Shown: one piece after another, positions 1 through 10,238 of the stretch
How the letters are laid out: every line of letters starts with the position of its first letter
Position numbering within the stretch: the first letter of the stretch is position 1
From: Alkalimonas collagenimarina
Lineage (GTDB): Bacteria; Pseudomonadota; Gammaproteobacteria; Enterobacterales; Alteromonadaceae
DNA length: 64,000 bases
Direction: 5' to 3'
NCBI RefSeq assembly: GCF_030717845.1
Contig: NZ_JAUZVZ010000017.1
Coordinates: 17,314-81,313, forward strand
Made by a program: the position numbers and the translations under genes
The notes under the pieces: generated by a model
What the model saw: only the letters and a program-made list of their open reading frames with translations
What the model was told of the DNA's origin: nothing
The model's database searches: none

Positions 1-2
1 GT

Positions 3-901
3 GATAATGAGTCTAGGCGTTATTATCAAAAAGAGATAGATGAGGCACAGCTTGCTGCGACCCAACTCAATGCAGCAGGAAACACACTCAAGCGTGCCTA
101 CGATGAATTTGTAGGCGAGTCGGTGTTGGCTATCTCTTTGGCTGATCTGCAAGATGTGCTGCTCATTGCTACACGCGAGCAGGGCGTGCATATTTACTTT
201 AATGTGGAGGCAGAGGTCGTGCCGACAGAGTTTGAGCAAGCCAGCGTGACATTGAGAAATTTGCAGCTGAAGTCACACGCCACTGTCACACCTGAATTGG
301 TGATCTTGGCCGATGGTGAGTGCAGTGAAAATGCACAGGCTATGGGGATCTGTTACGACATTGAAACCGCCAATAAGGGGGAGAAATGTTGGTATATTTA
401 TCACTGCCGTGTCACTGGTAATAGCTCAACACTCAACTACAAATTCTCTTTTGATGATCAACAGCAGCTATCAGGTTGTGAATTTGGGCTCTTTTACCCA
501 AATCGTGATGAGCTGGGAGTGGTGGTGTACAGCGCGCGCAGTTCTTCTGTGATTCGCAGCAAAGCACGGTGGGAGGCGTATTGTGGATCAGTAAACCCAT
601 TGATGTGCACTATACACGTGCGAGTACCTTTATCAGTAAAAACATCATGCTTACCGGAGATGCGTCAGGAACGGGCTCGCCTGTTGCTGGCATGGGCGCA
701 GTGCTGCCCATATTCGTCTATGCCAGTGCGATAGATGAGTACTTTAAGCTCAGAGAGCGTGACAAGCAGGCGGCTGAGCAGGCGTATAACGAGCGTCAGA
801 GTGCATTTGTGGATGCCTGTCATGATCGCAGCTGCGATATTTGGTCAAAGATAGATAACTTGCCGAGTTCACATCAATCGAGCGGGCAATCCGCGCAGTA
901 A
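3..901 (+). pseudogene. Unrecognised protein gene, 5' cut by window edge, apparent frameshift
   Basis: The reading frame is open from base 3 with no start before the window edge, so the 5' end lies outside. It reads well to about base 565 (frame ending at 734). The protein-like reading then moves to another frame, open to the stop at 901, which contains a hydrophobic stretch (GAVLPIFVYASAI) followed by a charged helix. The simplest reading is one gene broken by an indel near 550-575. Two overlapping genes, the second starting at GTG 569, are possible. The N-terminal part is Gln/Glu/Ala-rich and helical; the middle has several Cys. I recognise no family. The hydrolase gene starts 23 bases downstream on the same strand. 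Its relation to the antibiotic pathway is unknown. Confidence 0.45.
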
Positions 902-924
902 AATTTGCAAATGGAAGCACCTTT

Positions 925-1758
925 ATGAAAGTACAAGCACATGATGGATTAATGCTGGACGTTAACCTTAATCAGTTTGATAGCACCAAGCCTACTGTGG
1001 TCTTCATCAATGCGCTGGGTGTGGACAGCTGTATTACACAGGCGCTGTCTGACGCCATGGTGGCGCGCGGTCATAATTTTGTGACTTGGCGACGTCGGGG
1101 ATTTCCAGGAGTATACGATGAACGTTTTCGCGAGTATTCCGTGCAGGATCAAGTTCAAGATTTAACCAGTATCGTGACTGAGTTAGCATTGCCCTCGTTC
1201 ACTTTGGTTGCTTGGTGTACGGGTATCCAAGTTGCATTGGTTGCAGCGGCACAAAAGTCGTGTCGAATAGAAAAAATGGTGCTATTCAATGCGCCGAATT
1301 TCTTTAACCAAGGCACACCTGGCCTCACTGGCGATACCATAGGCCAGGTTTGTCGCATGTTGATCCATGATGAAAAGAAGCTTGATTTCCTCCATCAGAA
1401 TATCGTGGCGTACAACACAAAAAGCATGCAGGACAAGCTGGCGCGTATTGATGATAAACAGTACCAATACATGATCCAGGCACCTTTTAATAGCGGTAAA
1501 GAGGCGTTTTTACGGTTTGCCCATCTGGTGAACACCACCCATGAATTTAAGATAAACCGCACCTTAACTGAACAGATCAGCTGCCCAACCTTCATTGTCG
1601 GTGGGGGGAACGATGATATGGTCGCTTGGCAAGAGTCCGTGGCGCTTGCCGAAATTATTCCGGATGCCGAATATAAAATTTTTGCTAATTGGGGGCATTA
1701 CAACCTATTTACCGACACCAAAGAGGTCTGCGAAGACTTAATTTTAAACGGCCATTAG
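925..1758 (+). CDS. Alpha/beta-hydrolase fold protein with Cys nucleophile
   Basis: A 277-residue soluble alpha/beta hydrolase. The nucleophile elbow reads A96-W-C98-T-G100, so the usual GxSxG serine is a cysteine, as in dienelactone-hydrolase-like enzymes. A candidate acid lies in GGGNDD (about residue 228), and the catalytic His is H258 in NWGHYN. The charge-relay set is thus Cys/Asp/His. It sits 95 bases upstream of the first PKS gene on the same strand and probably belongs to the cluster. Mupirocin-type clusters carry several hydrolases or esterases (MupL, for instance), but I cannot say which one, if any, this matches. The role could be thioester or ester cleavage, acyl transfer, or ring formation on a PKS intermediate. 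The family is clear; the substrate is not. Confidence 0.75.
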   Translation: MKVQAHDGLMLDVNLNQFDSTKPTVVFINALGVDSCITQALSDAMVARGHNFVTWRRRGFPGVYDERFREYSVQDQVQDLTSIVTELALPSFTLVAWCTGIQVALVAAAQKSCRIEKMVLFNAPNFFNQGTPGLTGDTIGQVCRMLIHDEKKLDFLHQNIVAYNTKSMQDKLARIDDKQYQYMIQAPFNSGKEAFLRFAHLVNTTHEFKINRTLTEQISCPTFIVGGGNDDMVAWQESVALAEIIPDAEYKIFANWGHYNLFTDTKEVCEDLILNGH

Positions 1759-1853
1759 ACAAAGTACGAACAGCAAAGCATTTAATCGTCACCACGGGCT
1801 TGATAAGCGCTTGGATTTGGGGCGGTGCAAAATAATGACAGAAGGGGATCGGA

Positions 1854-4800
1854 GTGAGCAACCAAAAAATAGCGATCATTGGGATATCAGGAAAATACCC
1901 AGGCGCAGATAACCTAGATGAATTGTGGGAAAACCTCAAGCAAGGCAAAGATACCGTCACGGAAATACCCAAAACGCGATGGGATCACGCTTTGTATTAT
2001 CAGCCAGGTAACCGGGTGTATGGTAAAAGTTATAGTAAATGGGGCGGATTCATCAATGACGTCGATCAGTTTGACTCCCTTTTCTTTAATATGGCGCCAA
2101 AAGTTGCTGAGCTGATCGATCCTCAAGAAAGGCAATTTCTCCAGTGTGCTTATCACACCGTTGAAGATGCAGGATATTCGTGTGAAGGGCTCTCAGAGAG
2201 AGGGCCTGTCGGGGTCTTTTGCGCGGTAGAGTACAATGAATATTTGATGTACAGTCAGGCCAATACGCCTGTTTCCGCACTCAATGCCTCTATCACCAAC
2301 AGAGTCTCTTACTGTTGTAATTTTACCGGCCCCAGCATGACCATTGATACCATGTGCTCGGGCTCCATCAGTTCGGTACACTTGGCGTGTCAAAGTATTA
2401 TAAACGGCGATTGTCGTGCCGCCATCGCCGGTGGCGTCAACCTGACGCTGCACCCCAATAAATTTATTTTACATAGTGCGGGGCGCTTCTCATCGCAAAC
2501 CGGGCGCTGTCATAGTTTTGGTGATAAAGCGACAGGCTATGTGGCCTCTGAAGGGGTGGGGGCTGTGTTGCTCAAACCGCTAGACGATGCACTCGAAGAC
2601 GGGGATCATATCTACGGGGTGATCCTGGCGACGGCTATCAACCATGGGGGCGCGTCGAGAGCCTATACCGTACCAAAAGCCTCTTCACAGGCAGAGGTGA
2701 TAAGCCAGGCGCTGGCAAAAACGGCGTCTGATCCCATCAGTTATATTGAGGCGCATGGTTCAGGCACCGCGATAGGAGATGTGATTGAAGTCGATGGCTT
2801 ACAAAGAGCATATAATGATAGCTATCTGGCCAAGAATGCACAGGGCGAAGCGGCATGTTTAATCGGTTCCATCAAATCGAATATAGGTCACTGTGAAAGT
2901 GCATCAGGCATTGCCGGGTTAACTAAGGTTTTGCTGCAAATGCGCCATAAAACCATTGCCCCTTCTATTCACTCACAAACGCGCAACCCTTATATTGATT
3001 TTGACAACTCACCGTTTGACGTGCCACATGAAGCGCAGCATTGGCAAGTTGCTGAGGGGAAAAAACGCGTGGCAGGTATCTCAGCATTTGGCGCTGGCGG
3101 TTCGAATGCGCATATGGTGATTGAAGAATATGTCGCAGCGGCGCCCGTTGAACACCAGTCCGTATCTGTGCCCTGTTATATCGTGTTGTCGGCTCAATCC
3201 CTAGAGCAGCTGCACAGAGCGGTAAAGCAACTACACACCACACTTGAACACACCGGCCAGAGTATCCATGATGTGCAGGATCTTCGTCGCATTGCCTGTA
3301 CTTTGCAAGTGGGTCGATCTCATCATGAGCACCGACTTGCCCTCGCAGTGAATTCGGTGGATGAGCTTAAACAGCAACTCGCCTACACACTGGCGCATCA
3401 ACTTGATGACATTAACAAACCGACCCATTGCTGGTACGGAGAAATGATTAAAGGCAAAGCGTTGGATGCCTTTATTACCGCCAACAATTTAGTCTATGCC
3501 GATCTCTTATCTAAGGCGGATTGGCCTGCCTTGATAGGGTTGTGGATCCAGGGTTACCCGGTTGACTGGCGCGCCTTATATGGCGGCGCCTTGCCAAACA
3601 AAGTGAGTTTGCCGGGGTATCCCTTTGCAAAGCAGCGTTACTGGGCACCTGACACCGATGTTGAACGTACCTATCCGCCTTTAGCACAGCTCGAAGCGCT
3701 GGCTGCGAATACAACGCCGCTGCGCGAGCGGGCGGCATCTTATTTAAAGCCTTTGCAATCGATTATACACTTGACCGGCAGTGAGTATTTTATCGCGCAA
3801 CATGGAGTCAACCAGCATCCGATCCTACCCGGTGTGGCATATCTGGAACTGATCAGAGAGGCGCTCAGCACCTTATTGGCGGAACATCAGCATTACTCAA
3901 TCGACAATGTGACTTGGCGTCGCCCGATGATTTTTGATGGTCAGAGCAAACAGGTTGTGATCGAGCTGTCTTGCCTGCCGCAAGCTGGGCAGCGTACGCG
4001 GTTCAGGATTTACGATTTGCGCGATCAATCCAGCGGCGACTTTTGTCGTGGGGCTGTAAACTTATGTGAGCGCGAAGCACCCAGCCAGGTCCCGGAGTTA
4101 GCGCAATTGCGCGCCACGGGTAAGGTTATTGAGGTGGATAAGCAGACATTCTATCGCCAATTTTTGCAGGCTGGGTTGGATTATGGACCCGTATTTCGCG
4201 CGGTTGAGTCATTGCAACGCAGTGGCTCATATGTGGTGGGGCGACTGCAAGCGCAGCAACCACAGCCGCAGCTATCCCATGCGATGAAGTGGCGCCCGGA
4301 AATACTCGATTCAGCATTGCATTGCATCTTGGGCTTTTATCTCGGCGAACAGTCCTGTGTGGATGAGGCTGACGCTGACGCTCAACAAGGGCCGATGGTG
4401 CCCTTTGCGCTCAGTCAGGTGAGAGAATATGCTCCCTTGCCAGAATCGGTCTGGGTGCTACTTGATGCCAAACAGTGTACAGCCAGCACTCAGAATATTG
4501 ATTTGTCGTTGTGTGATGAGCAGGGCAATGTGTGCCTGCAATTGCTCGGTTATACTGCACGCGTCATGAAGCAGTCGACAGCGTCGACAAAAGAGCAGGC
4601 TGAGGCACGCGGACCGAAAAAAACAGAGCGAGCAGAGCCTGTGGGTGAAATCAAACTATTATCACCGACGTGGCAGCCACAGCCCTTAACCGATGCGACC
4701 ACAAGTGATGACTTTAATGGCGATGCGACGTGGATTGTTTTACTGGGCGAGGCGGCACAGTGGTCCGCTCAATTAGACGCGCGCTTTAGCGACGCAGAGG

Positions 4801-7800
4801 TGCTGTGCATCGATGCACCTGCCGAAAAGCCGGGCACGCCCTTATGCAGGGCAGATCATTACCAGCACTATGCACAAGCGCTGCTGGCGGTTTTACAACA
4901 AGTTATTCAGCATCAAGAAGCCAAGCCAGAGCGGATCCAATTGGTGACGTCATCTGGCACTGAACAACGCATGTATATGGGGCTGTTGCCGATGCTCGAA
5001 GCGGCCATTCACGAGCATGTGATTAAATTTGCGGATGTGATCATGGCAGACTCTGGCGCTGAAGTTGAAAAGCAGATCAGACGTAATGGCCAAATACATA
5101 CCCCCAGCTGTGTTGAACTCAAGTCGCAACAAGGTGACATAAGGCGTTGGCAGGCTTTGCCTGCGGCTGAAAAAACCGTGTCGCCGTGGCAGGAGCAGGG
5201 AGTGTACCTGATCACTGGCGGCTTTGGTGGCCTTGGCAAAATATTTACCCAAACGATTCTTGCCCAGACGCGAGTCAGCACGGTGATCCTATGGGGCCGA
5301 GGCGAGCTGGATTTGGTGCGCCAGGAATGGCTGACACAGTGCAATGCGCAGGGTGTCAGGGTGCATTATCAAGCGATTGATATCACGCAATTAAACGTGG
5401 TGGAAGATGCCATTACACAGGTGTTGGAAGAGTTTGGCCACATCACTGGGATTTTGCATGCCGCGGGGGAATTACAAGATGGCATGATCGTCAGAAAATC
5501 GGCAGAGCAGATGGACCGAGTGCTGTCGCCAAAAGTACAAGGGCTCGTCAATTTGGACGCCGCGACGCGCATATGTGATTTGAAGTTTTTTGCCCTGTTC
5601 TCATCGATCAGCAGTGTGCTGGGCGCGCCTGGTCAGGCCGATTATGCGGCGGCAAACGGATTTATGGACTGGTTTGCCCACGACAGGGCACAGCGTGTTA
5701 AACGGGGTGAATGCGCCGGCCATAGTGTGTCCGTTAATTGGCCGCTGTGGCAAGATGGCGGAATGCGAATGCCCCGTCATGCGATGCGCGAACTGAAAGA
5801 GACATCAGGATTAATCCCTCTGCCAACTGAGGCAGGGCTTGACGCATTTTCGAGCGCGTTGGCCGCCAAGGTATCACAGGTGCTGGTGTTGTATGGTAAG
5901 GGGGAGGCCTACCAAAATTTAGCGCATACATTACAGGCTGTGGATGAGCATCACACCACTGAGCAGCCAGAGCTGCGTCGGGAACCGGTGTCTTTCAATA
6001 TGCAGGATGTTATCCGTGCGGCAAGTGATTTACTGAAAGTCCCTCAGTCGAGCATTGATGGCACAACGGCACTGTTTGATATTGGCTTTGATTCAGTGTC
6101 TATCAGCGAGTTAGCGCATGTGCTGACCCAAGCGACTGGGGTAGAGCTGCCTGTCAGTGTATTTTATGACTGTACTCAAATTGATGAGCTGACCCACTAC
6201 TTGCAAGCGCAGATGTCTCAAGATGAAGAGACCACAACAGCACAAGAGACAACCGCTGTGCATCAACCGCCCGGTACTGCTGAGATAGCGCCATCGCTCA
6301 GTGAAGAGACCGTGATTGCAATGATCAGTGAGTTACTCAAAGTGCCTGCATCGAGCATTGATGCTAATACGGCGTTTTCGGACATTGGTTTCGATTCGGT
6401 TTCACTGGGAGAGCTTGCCAGTCATTTAAGTCAGGAATTGGATATTGAGATCTCTGCTACGCTGTTTTATGAGTGCACTGTGGTGGCTGAGCTGGTTGCA
6501 TATGTGCAAACACAGCTCACCCATGCATCCACTCAGCCTCCCGCGCAACTAACCAATACGGCACCAAGCACGCCATGCAATGAAAGGGATGTTATTACTG
6601 AGATCAGTGAATTGCTCAAAGTACCCGTTGCCAGCATTGATGCAGACACGACATTTGAGCAGATCGGCTTTGACTCGGTTTCCCTGACCGAGCTGGCAAG
6701 TGTCCTCAGTGCACGCTATGAGGTTGAATTGTCCACCATGGTTTTTTATCAGTGCACCAGTGTGGGTGAATTGACGCAACATATGAATGTGTTGCTCAGT
6801 GATGCACAGTCCCAGGGGCGCAGGAGTGTGCCTGTGCACTCATCGGCGTACACCGTTAAATCGCGCAATGAGATGCGCTCAGACATAGCACAAACACTGC
6901 TGATGTTGATCAGTGAAATGTTGAAAATCGCCCAGCATGACTTTGACGTCCATACCCCGTTGGAGCAATTGGGCTTCGATTCGGTGAGCTTTGCCGAGTT
7001 AGCTCAGGCGCTTAATCACCGCTACCAAGCAGAGCTGGCACCCACCATTTTTTACGACATTAACACCGTGTCGGCACTGGCTGCTCACCTTGCGGACTTA
7101 CAGCGCGACGATAAAGCACCGCTTGAATACGTCGAGCAAGTCAAGGCAGGGCATTCACAACCGCCGGTCGAGCCTTCGGCGAGGCCGTCCGCAGACGATA
7201 TGCCAGGGGCCGAGCAACACGCACACCAGGCGAAGGTAAACCCGGATGATGATAGCATCGCCATTATCGGCATGGATGGACAATTTCCCGGCGCCAATGA
7301 TATTGCGCAATTTTGGGATAACATGGCACAAGGGAAAGATTGCGTCACTGAAATACCGAGGGATCGCTGGGATTGGCGCGAGGTGTATGGAGACACTAAA
7401 CAGGACCCCCGAGTAACGCGCAGTAAGTGGGGCGGATTTCTGGCTCAGGTTGACCAGTTTGATGCGGGGTTTTTTGGCATTTCCTCTCATGAAGCCAGAC
7501 AGATGGACCCCCAGCAAAGGTTGCTGCTGCAAAGTGCCTGGCACGCAATTGAAAACGCAGGGTATGCACCGGAATCGCTATCAGGGTCAAATACGGGAGT
7601 GTACATAGGCATTGCACATACCAGCGGATATGGTTCTGTCGATAGTGTTAGTGATCAAGATGAGGACACATCGACGGAGTTGTCTGGGCCTATCAACGCA
7701 CCATCTTTAGGACCAAATCGGATCAGCTACTTTTTGAATTTAAAAGGCCCAAGTGAACCGGTTGAGACAGCGTGTTCGAGTGCTTTGGTCGCTTTACACC

Positions 7801-10163
7801 GGGCTGTCACAGCGCTGCGGAGTGGTGACTGCCGCTTATGTTTGGTCGGGGGCGTCAATGTGATCGTGACAGCACAGGGCCACATAAATTTGAGCCGTGC
7901 AGGCTTACTTAGCGAAGTGGGCCAGTGCCGTGCCTTTGCTGCAAATGCGGATGGCTATGTGCGCAGTGAAGGCGTTGCGACTGTATTATTGAAGCGCTTA
8001 TCTGAGGCAAAGCGAGACGGGGATAATATCCTTGCCGTGATACGCAACAGCAAAGTGGGCTATACCGGTAAAGGGAGCGGATTCGCAGCACCGAATAGCA
8101 ATTCACAAGCGGCGTTGATCAAAGCATGTTATGAAGAGAAAAATATCGACATCGCCCGGGTGAGCTGTATTGAAGCGCAGGGAACAGGTACTGAAATAGG
8201 GGATGCCGTTGAGTTTCAGGCATTAACCAAGGCATTTAAGGGGGCGCAACAAGGTCGGTGTGCTCTCGCCTCGGTTAAAACCCATGTTGGACACATGGAA
8301 ATGGCATCGGGCATGGCTTCTCTGCTTAAGGTTGTCTTGCAAATGCAACACAACCATTTGGTTGCAAACTTGCACTGCGATGAGTTAAATCCGCACATCA
8401 ACATTACACAGTCGCCATTTTATATTCCCTCAACGGCCAAGCCATGGACAAGTGGTGCACTGCGCGACCCCAAAGTGGCAGGGGTCAACGCCTTTGGATT
8501 TGGTGGCGTTAACGCACATGTCATTGTCGAGCAATACCTCGCACATGATACCCATAGCACGCAGCAAACACATGGCCCCTATGCCATGTTGCTGTCTGCG
8601 AAAACTCGGCCGCAAATTGAAACCCAGGCGCGCAATTTACTGGCTTGGCTTGATCGTGAACCTCAACTGGATCTGTATCGTGTCGCCTACACACTGCAGG
8701 TGGGGCGCAGTGCGATGGAAGAGCGACTGGCCATGGTGGTCAATTCGAAGGCCGAATTCGTTGAGCGCCTCACCCAGGTAGCGCAAGGTGAATACAATAC
8801 CCCTGGCGTGTATCAAGGTACGCGCGCGAGTAGCTCGTCGATTGTGTCTTTGCTGCAAAGCGACACTGCGTTGCAGGCGGTGGTAGATGGTTGGCTGAAA
8901 TCTCGTGAACTGAGCATGCTAGCGTCACTATGGTGCAACGGCTTATCTATCGCATGGCAAAACATGTATCAGGGTGAAGGGGTACGACGGGTAAATTTAC
9001 CAGGATATCCGTTCAAAACGACGCGACATTGGATTGGTGAATTTGAACAGCAAGTCAACCAATCAGCGGACCACGCTGAGCAGGTGACTGCGGACACTGA
9101 GCTTGCCGAACACTTATTGAGGCTGGCGCAAGATAGCATGGCCGGGCATCAAAATCTGACCCTTACTGGTGCGCTGGACCTGAGTGGGTGCAGTTCAGTG
9201 GAGCTGGTGCAGTGGCAACAAAAAATTCACCAGACGCTCAATGTTCAAGTTGCCACCGAGGACTTAATGGCCACCAACAGTATTCGTGCACTTGCTGCGC
9301 AGTTACGTGCCCTTCAGGCTGATGCGTCCCCTCAAGCAAAGCGCGCCATGGTGTCTCTTTCTGGCGCTAAGGGCGTGGGACCTGCCCTGATCTGCGTACC
9401 GGCAGCCGGTGCTATGCTGAGCAGTTTCTCCTCCCTGGCGAAGCTGTTACAAGGCAGTATGCGTCTGTATGGCTTTGGCCATCGTGGGTTTCATGATCAG
9501 CAAACCCCGCATGACAGCATTCAGACTATGGCACAGGACTATGTGGCGCAGCTGTCATCGCTACCCGAGCAACAAACGATCTATTTACTGGGACATTCCC
9601 TGGGCGCTAGTGTGGTGTATGAAATGGCCTGTTTACTGCGCAATGTTGGTCGTAAAGTGCATATTTTCATGCTGGACAGTGAGCTGTACGCACAAGGTGG
9701 TATCTCTTTGTCGACGTTTTTCCAATTTTTTGTTCGCGATAAACAGGTGGCCAATACATTGGCTCACAAACAGGCCCATGGTGACGATGTTGTTGCGCCT
9801 CTGGCACAAGCCTTACTGGATGAAACCGCGGTATCAACGGTTCACAGTAAGGCGTATTTGCAACAGATCATGCACGCCTATGCGCAACAGATATTGATGG
9901 GATTGCAGTATGTGCCGTCGCAAAAATACGATGGAGATATTACCTTGTTGTTGGCTAAGCAAAGCCATATGGGAGGTGAGAACCGCCAACAAACGCTGGC
10001 GAAATATCGCCGCTATTGCTTACAAAATATCTCCCTCGTGTCGGTCTCAGGCGGCCATTACAGCGTACTGGAAAAAGCCCATGTAGCGGATGTGGCGCAG
10101 ATCTTACGTCAGACGATTACGCCGCAGTCAATCGTGCCGGCCGGTGAGGTAAATGATGCTTAA
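1854..10163 (+). CDS. tmpB: Trans-AT PKS, KS-DH-KR-ACPx4-KS0-ACP-like-TE (MmpB/TmpB-like)
   Basis: A 2769-residue polyketide/fatty-acid synthase starting at GTG 1854 behind a purine-rich site (GGGGATCGGAG). KS1 occupies about 1-430 (C168, H301 of HGSGT, H346). DH is about 630-920, its first motif reading H-GVN-Q-HPIL-P, with Q where Gly is usual; the second motif DSALH is present. KR is about 1110-1300 (GGFGGLG; Y1264, N1268). Four ACPs carry S1414, S1515, S1608 and S1710, each in GFDSVS. KS2 is about 1810-2240 and has C1974 and H2147, but the HGTGT histidine is Gln (Q2109), so it should not elongate. A weak ACP-like segment (about 2410-2480, SGCSSVEL) precedes a type I thioesterase with S2582 in GHSLG and a late His in GGHYS. 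There is no AT domain, so it relies on TmpC. By analogy with mupirocin MmpB it makes and releases the hydroxy-fatty-acid side chain (8-hydroxyoctanoate in thiomarinol). Confidence 0.88.
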   Translation: MSNQKIAIIGISGKYPGADNLDELWENLKQGKDTVTEIPKTRWDHALYYQPGNRVYGKSYSKWGGFINDVDQFDSLFFNMAPKVAELIDPQERQFLQCAYHTVEDAGYSCEGLSERGPVGVFCAVEYNEYLMYSQANTPVSALNASITNRVSYCCNFTGPSMTIDTMCSGSISSVHLACQSIINGDCRAAIAGGVNLTLHPNKFILHSAGRFSSQTGRCHSFGDKATGYVASEGVGAVLLKPLDDALEDGDHIYGVILATAINHGGASRAYTVPKASSQAEVISQALAKTASDPISYIEAHGSGTAIGDVIEVDGLQRAYNDSYLAKNAQGEAACLIGSIKSNIGHCESASGIAGLTKVLLQMRHKTIAPSIHSQTRNPYIDFDNSPFDVPHEAQHWQVAEGKKRVAGISAFGAGGSNAHMVIEEYVAAAPVEHQSVSVPCYIVLSAQSLEQLHRAVKQLHTTLEHTGQSIHDVQDLRRIACTLQVGRSHHEHRLALAVNSVDELKQQLAYTLAHQLDDINKPTHCWYGEMIKGKALDAFITANNLVYADLLSKADWPALIGLWIQGYPVDWRALYGGALPNKVSLPGYPFAKQRYWAPDTDVERTYPPLAQLEALAANTTPLRERAASYLKPLQSIIHLTGSEYFIAQHGVNQHPILPGVAYLELIREALSTLLAEHQHYSIDNVTWRRPMIFDGQSKQVVIELSCLPQAGQRTRFRIYDLRDQSSGDFCRGAVNLCEREAPSQVPELAQLRATGKVIEVDKQTFYRQFLQAGLDYGPVFRAVESLQRSGSYVVGRLQAQQPQPQLSHAMKWRPEILDSALHCILGFYLGEQSCVDEADADAQQGPMVPFALSQVREYAPLPESVWVLLDAKQCTASTQNIDLSLCDEQGNVCLQLLGYTARVMKQSTASTKEQAEARGPKKTERAEPVGEIKLLSPTWQPQPLTDATTSDDFNGDATWIVLLGEAAQWSAQLDARFSDAEVLCIDAPAEKPGTPLCRADHYQHYAQALLAVLQQVIQHQEAKPERIQLVTSSGTEQRMYMGLLPMLEAAIHEHVIKFADVIMADSGAEVEKQIRRNGQIHTPSCVELKSQQGDIRRWQALPAAEKTVSPWQEQGVYLITGGFGGLGKIFTQTILAQTRVSTVILWGRGELDLVRQEWLTQCNAQGVRVHYQAIDITQLNVVEDAITQVLEEFGHITGILHAAGELQDGMIVRKSAEQMDRVLSPKVQGLVNLDAATRICDLKFFALFSSISSVLGAPGQADYAAANGFMDWFAHDRAQRVKRGECAGHSVSVNWPLWQDGGMRMPRHAMRELKETSGLIPLPTEAGLDAFSSALAAKVSQVLVLYGKGEAYQNLAHTLQAVDEHHTTEQPELRREPVSFNMQDVIRAASDLLKVPQSSIDGTTALFDIGFDSVSISELAHVLTQATGVELPVSVFYDCTQIDELTHYLQAQMSQDEETTTAQETTAVHQPPGTAEIAPSLSEETVIAMISELLKVPASSIDANTAFSDIGFDSVSLGELASHLSQELDIEISATLFYECTVVAELVAYVQTQLTHASTQPPAQLTNTAPSTPCNERDVITEISELLKVPVASIDADTTFEQIGFDSVSLTELASVLSARYEVELSTMVFYQCTSVGELTQHMNVLLSDAQSQGRRSVPVHSSAYTVKSRNEMRSDIAQTLLMLISEMLKIAQHDFDVHTPLEQLGFDSVSFAELAQALNHRYQAELAPTIFYDINTVSALAAHLADLQRDDKAPLEYVEQVKAGHSQPPVEPSARPSADDMPGAEQHAHQAKVNPDDDSIAIIGMDGQFPGANDIAQFWDNMAQGKDCVTEIPRDRWDWREVYGDTKQDPRVTRSKWGGFLAQVDQFDAGFFGISSHEARQMDPQQRLLLQSAWHAIENAGYAPESLSGSNTGVYIGIAHTSGYGSVDSVSDQDEDTSTELSGPINAPSLGPNRISYFLNLKGPSEPVETACSSALVALHRAVTALRSGDCRLCLVGGVNVIVTAQGHINLSRAGLLSEVGQCRAFAANADGYVRSEGVATVLLKRLSEAKRDGDNILAVIRNSKVGYTGKGSGFAAPNSNSQAALIKACYEEKNIDIARVSCIEAQGTGTEIGDAVEFQALTKAFKGAQQGRCALASVKTHVGHMEMASGMASLLKVVLQMQHNHLVANLHCDELNPHINITQSPFYIPSTAKPWTSGALRDPKVAGVNAFGFGGVNAHVIVEQYLAHDTHSTQQTHGPYAMLLSAKTRPQIETQARNLLAWLDREPQLDLYRVAYTLQVGRSAMEERLAMVVNSKAEFVERLTQVAQGEYNTPGVYQGTRASSSSIVSLLQSDTALQAVVDGWLKSRELSMLASLWCNGLSIAWQNMYQGEGVRRVNLPGYPFKTTRHWIGEFEQQVNQSADHAEQVTADTELAEHLLRLAQDSMAGHQNLTLTGALDLSGCSSVELVQWQQKIHQTLNVQVATEDLMATNSIRALAAQLRALQADASPQAKRAMVSLSGAKGVGPALICVPAAGAMLSSFSSLAKLLQGSMRLYGFGHRGFHDQQTPHDSIQTMAQDYVAQLSSLPEQQTIYLLGHSLGASVVYEMACLLRNVGRKVHIFMLDSELYAQGGISLSTFFQFFVRDKQVANTLAHKQAHGDDVVAPLAQALLDETAVSTVHSKAYLQQIMHAYAQQILMGLQYVPSQKYDGDITLLLAKQSHMGGENRQQTLAKYRRYCLQNISLVSVSGGHYSVLEKAHVADVAQILRQTITPQSIVPAGEVNDA
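5995..7110 (+). repeat. Four tandem ACP-coding repeats in tmpB
   Basis: Four copies of an ACP unit of roughly 95-100 codons lie side by side. Each has the core LGFDSVS or IGFDSVS and shared flanking words (SELLKVP, SSIDA, FYECT or FYDCT). All four keep the phosphopantetheine serine. Tandem ACPs in this family usually act in parallel and raise flux. The near-identical cores suggest local duplication. Confidence 0.85.
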
Positions 10164-10238
10164 CAACCGAACAATGGCCGCTATAGCGCGCCCCTGTTGC
10201 TCCCCTCGCATGTTGACTCATAGGCAGGAGGGTCGCTT

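Noticed and set aside
2193..2453. Long minus-strand frames inside the PKS genes
   Set aside because: Dozens of such frames lie opposite tmpB, tmpC and tmpD; they lack start signals and family features and follow from codon use on the plus strand.
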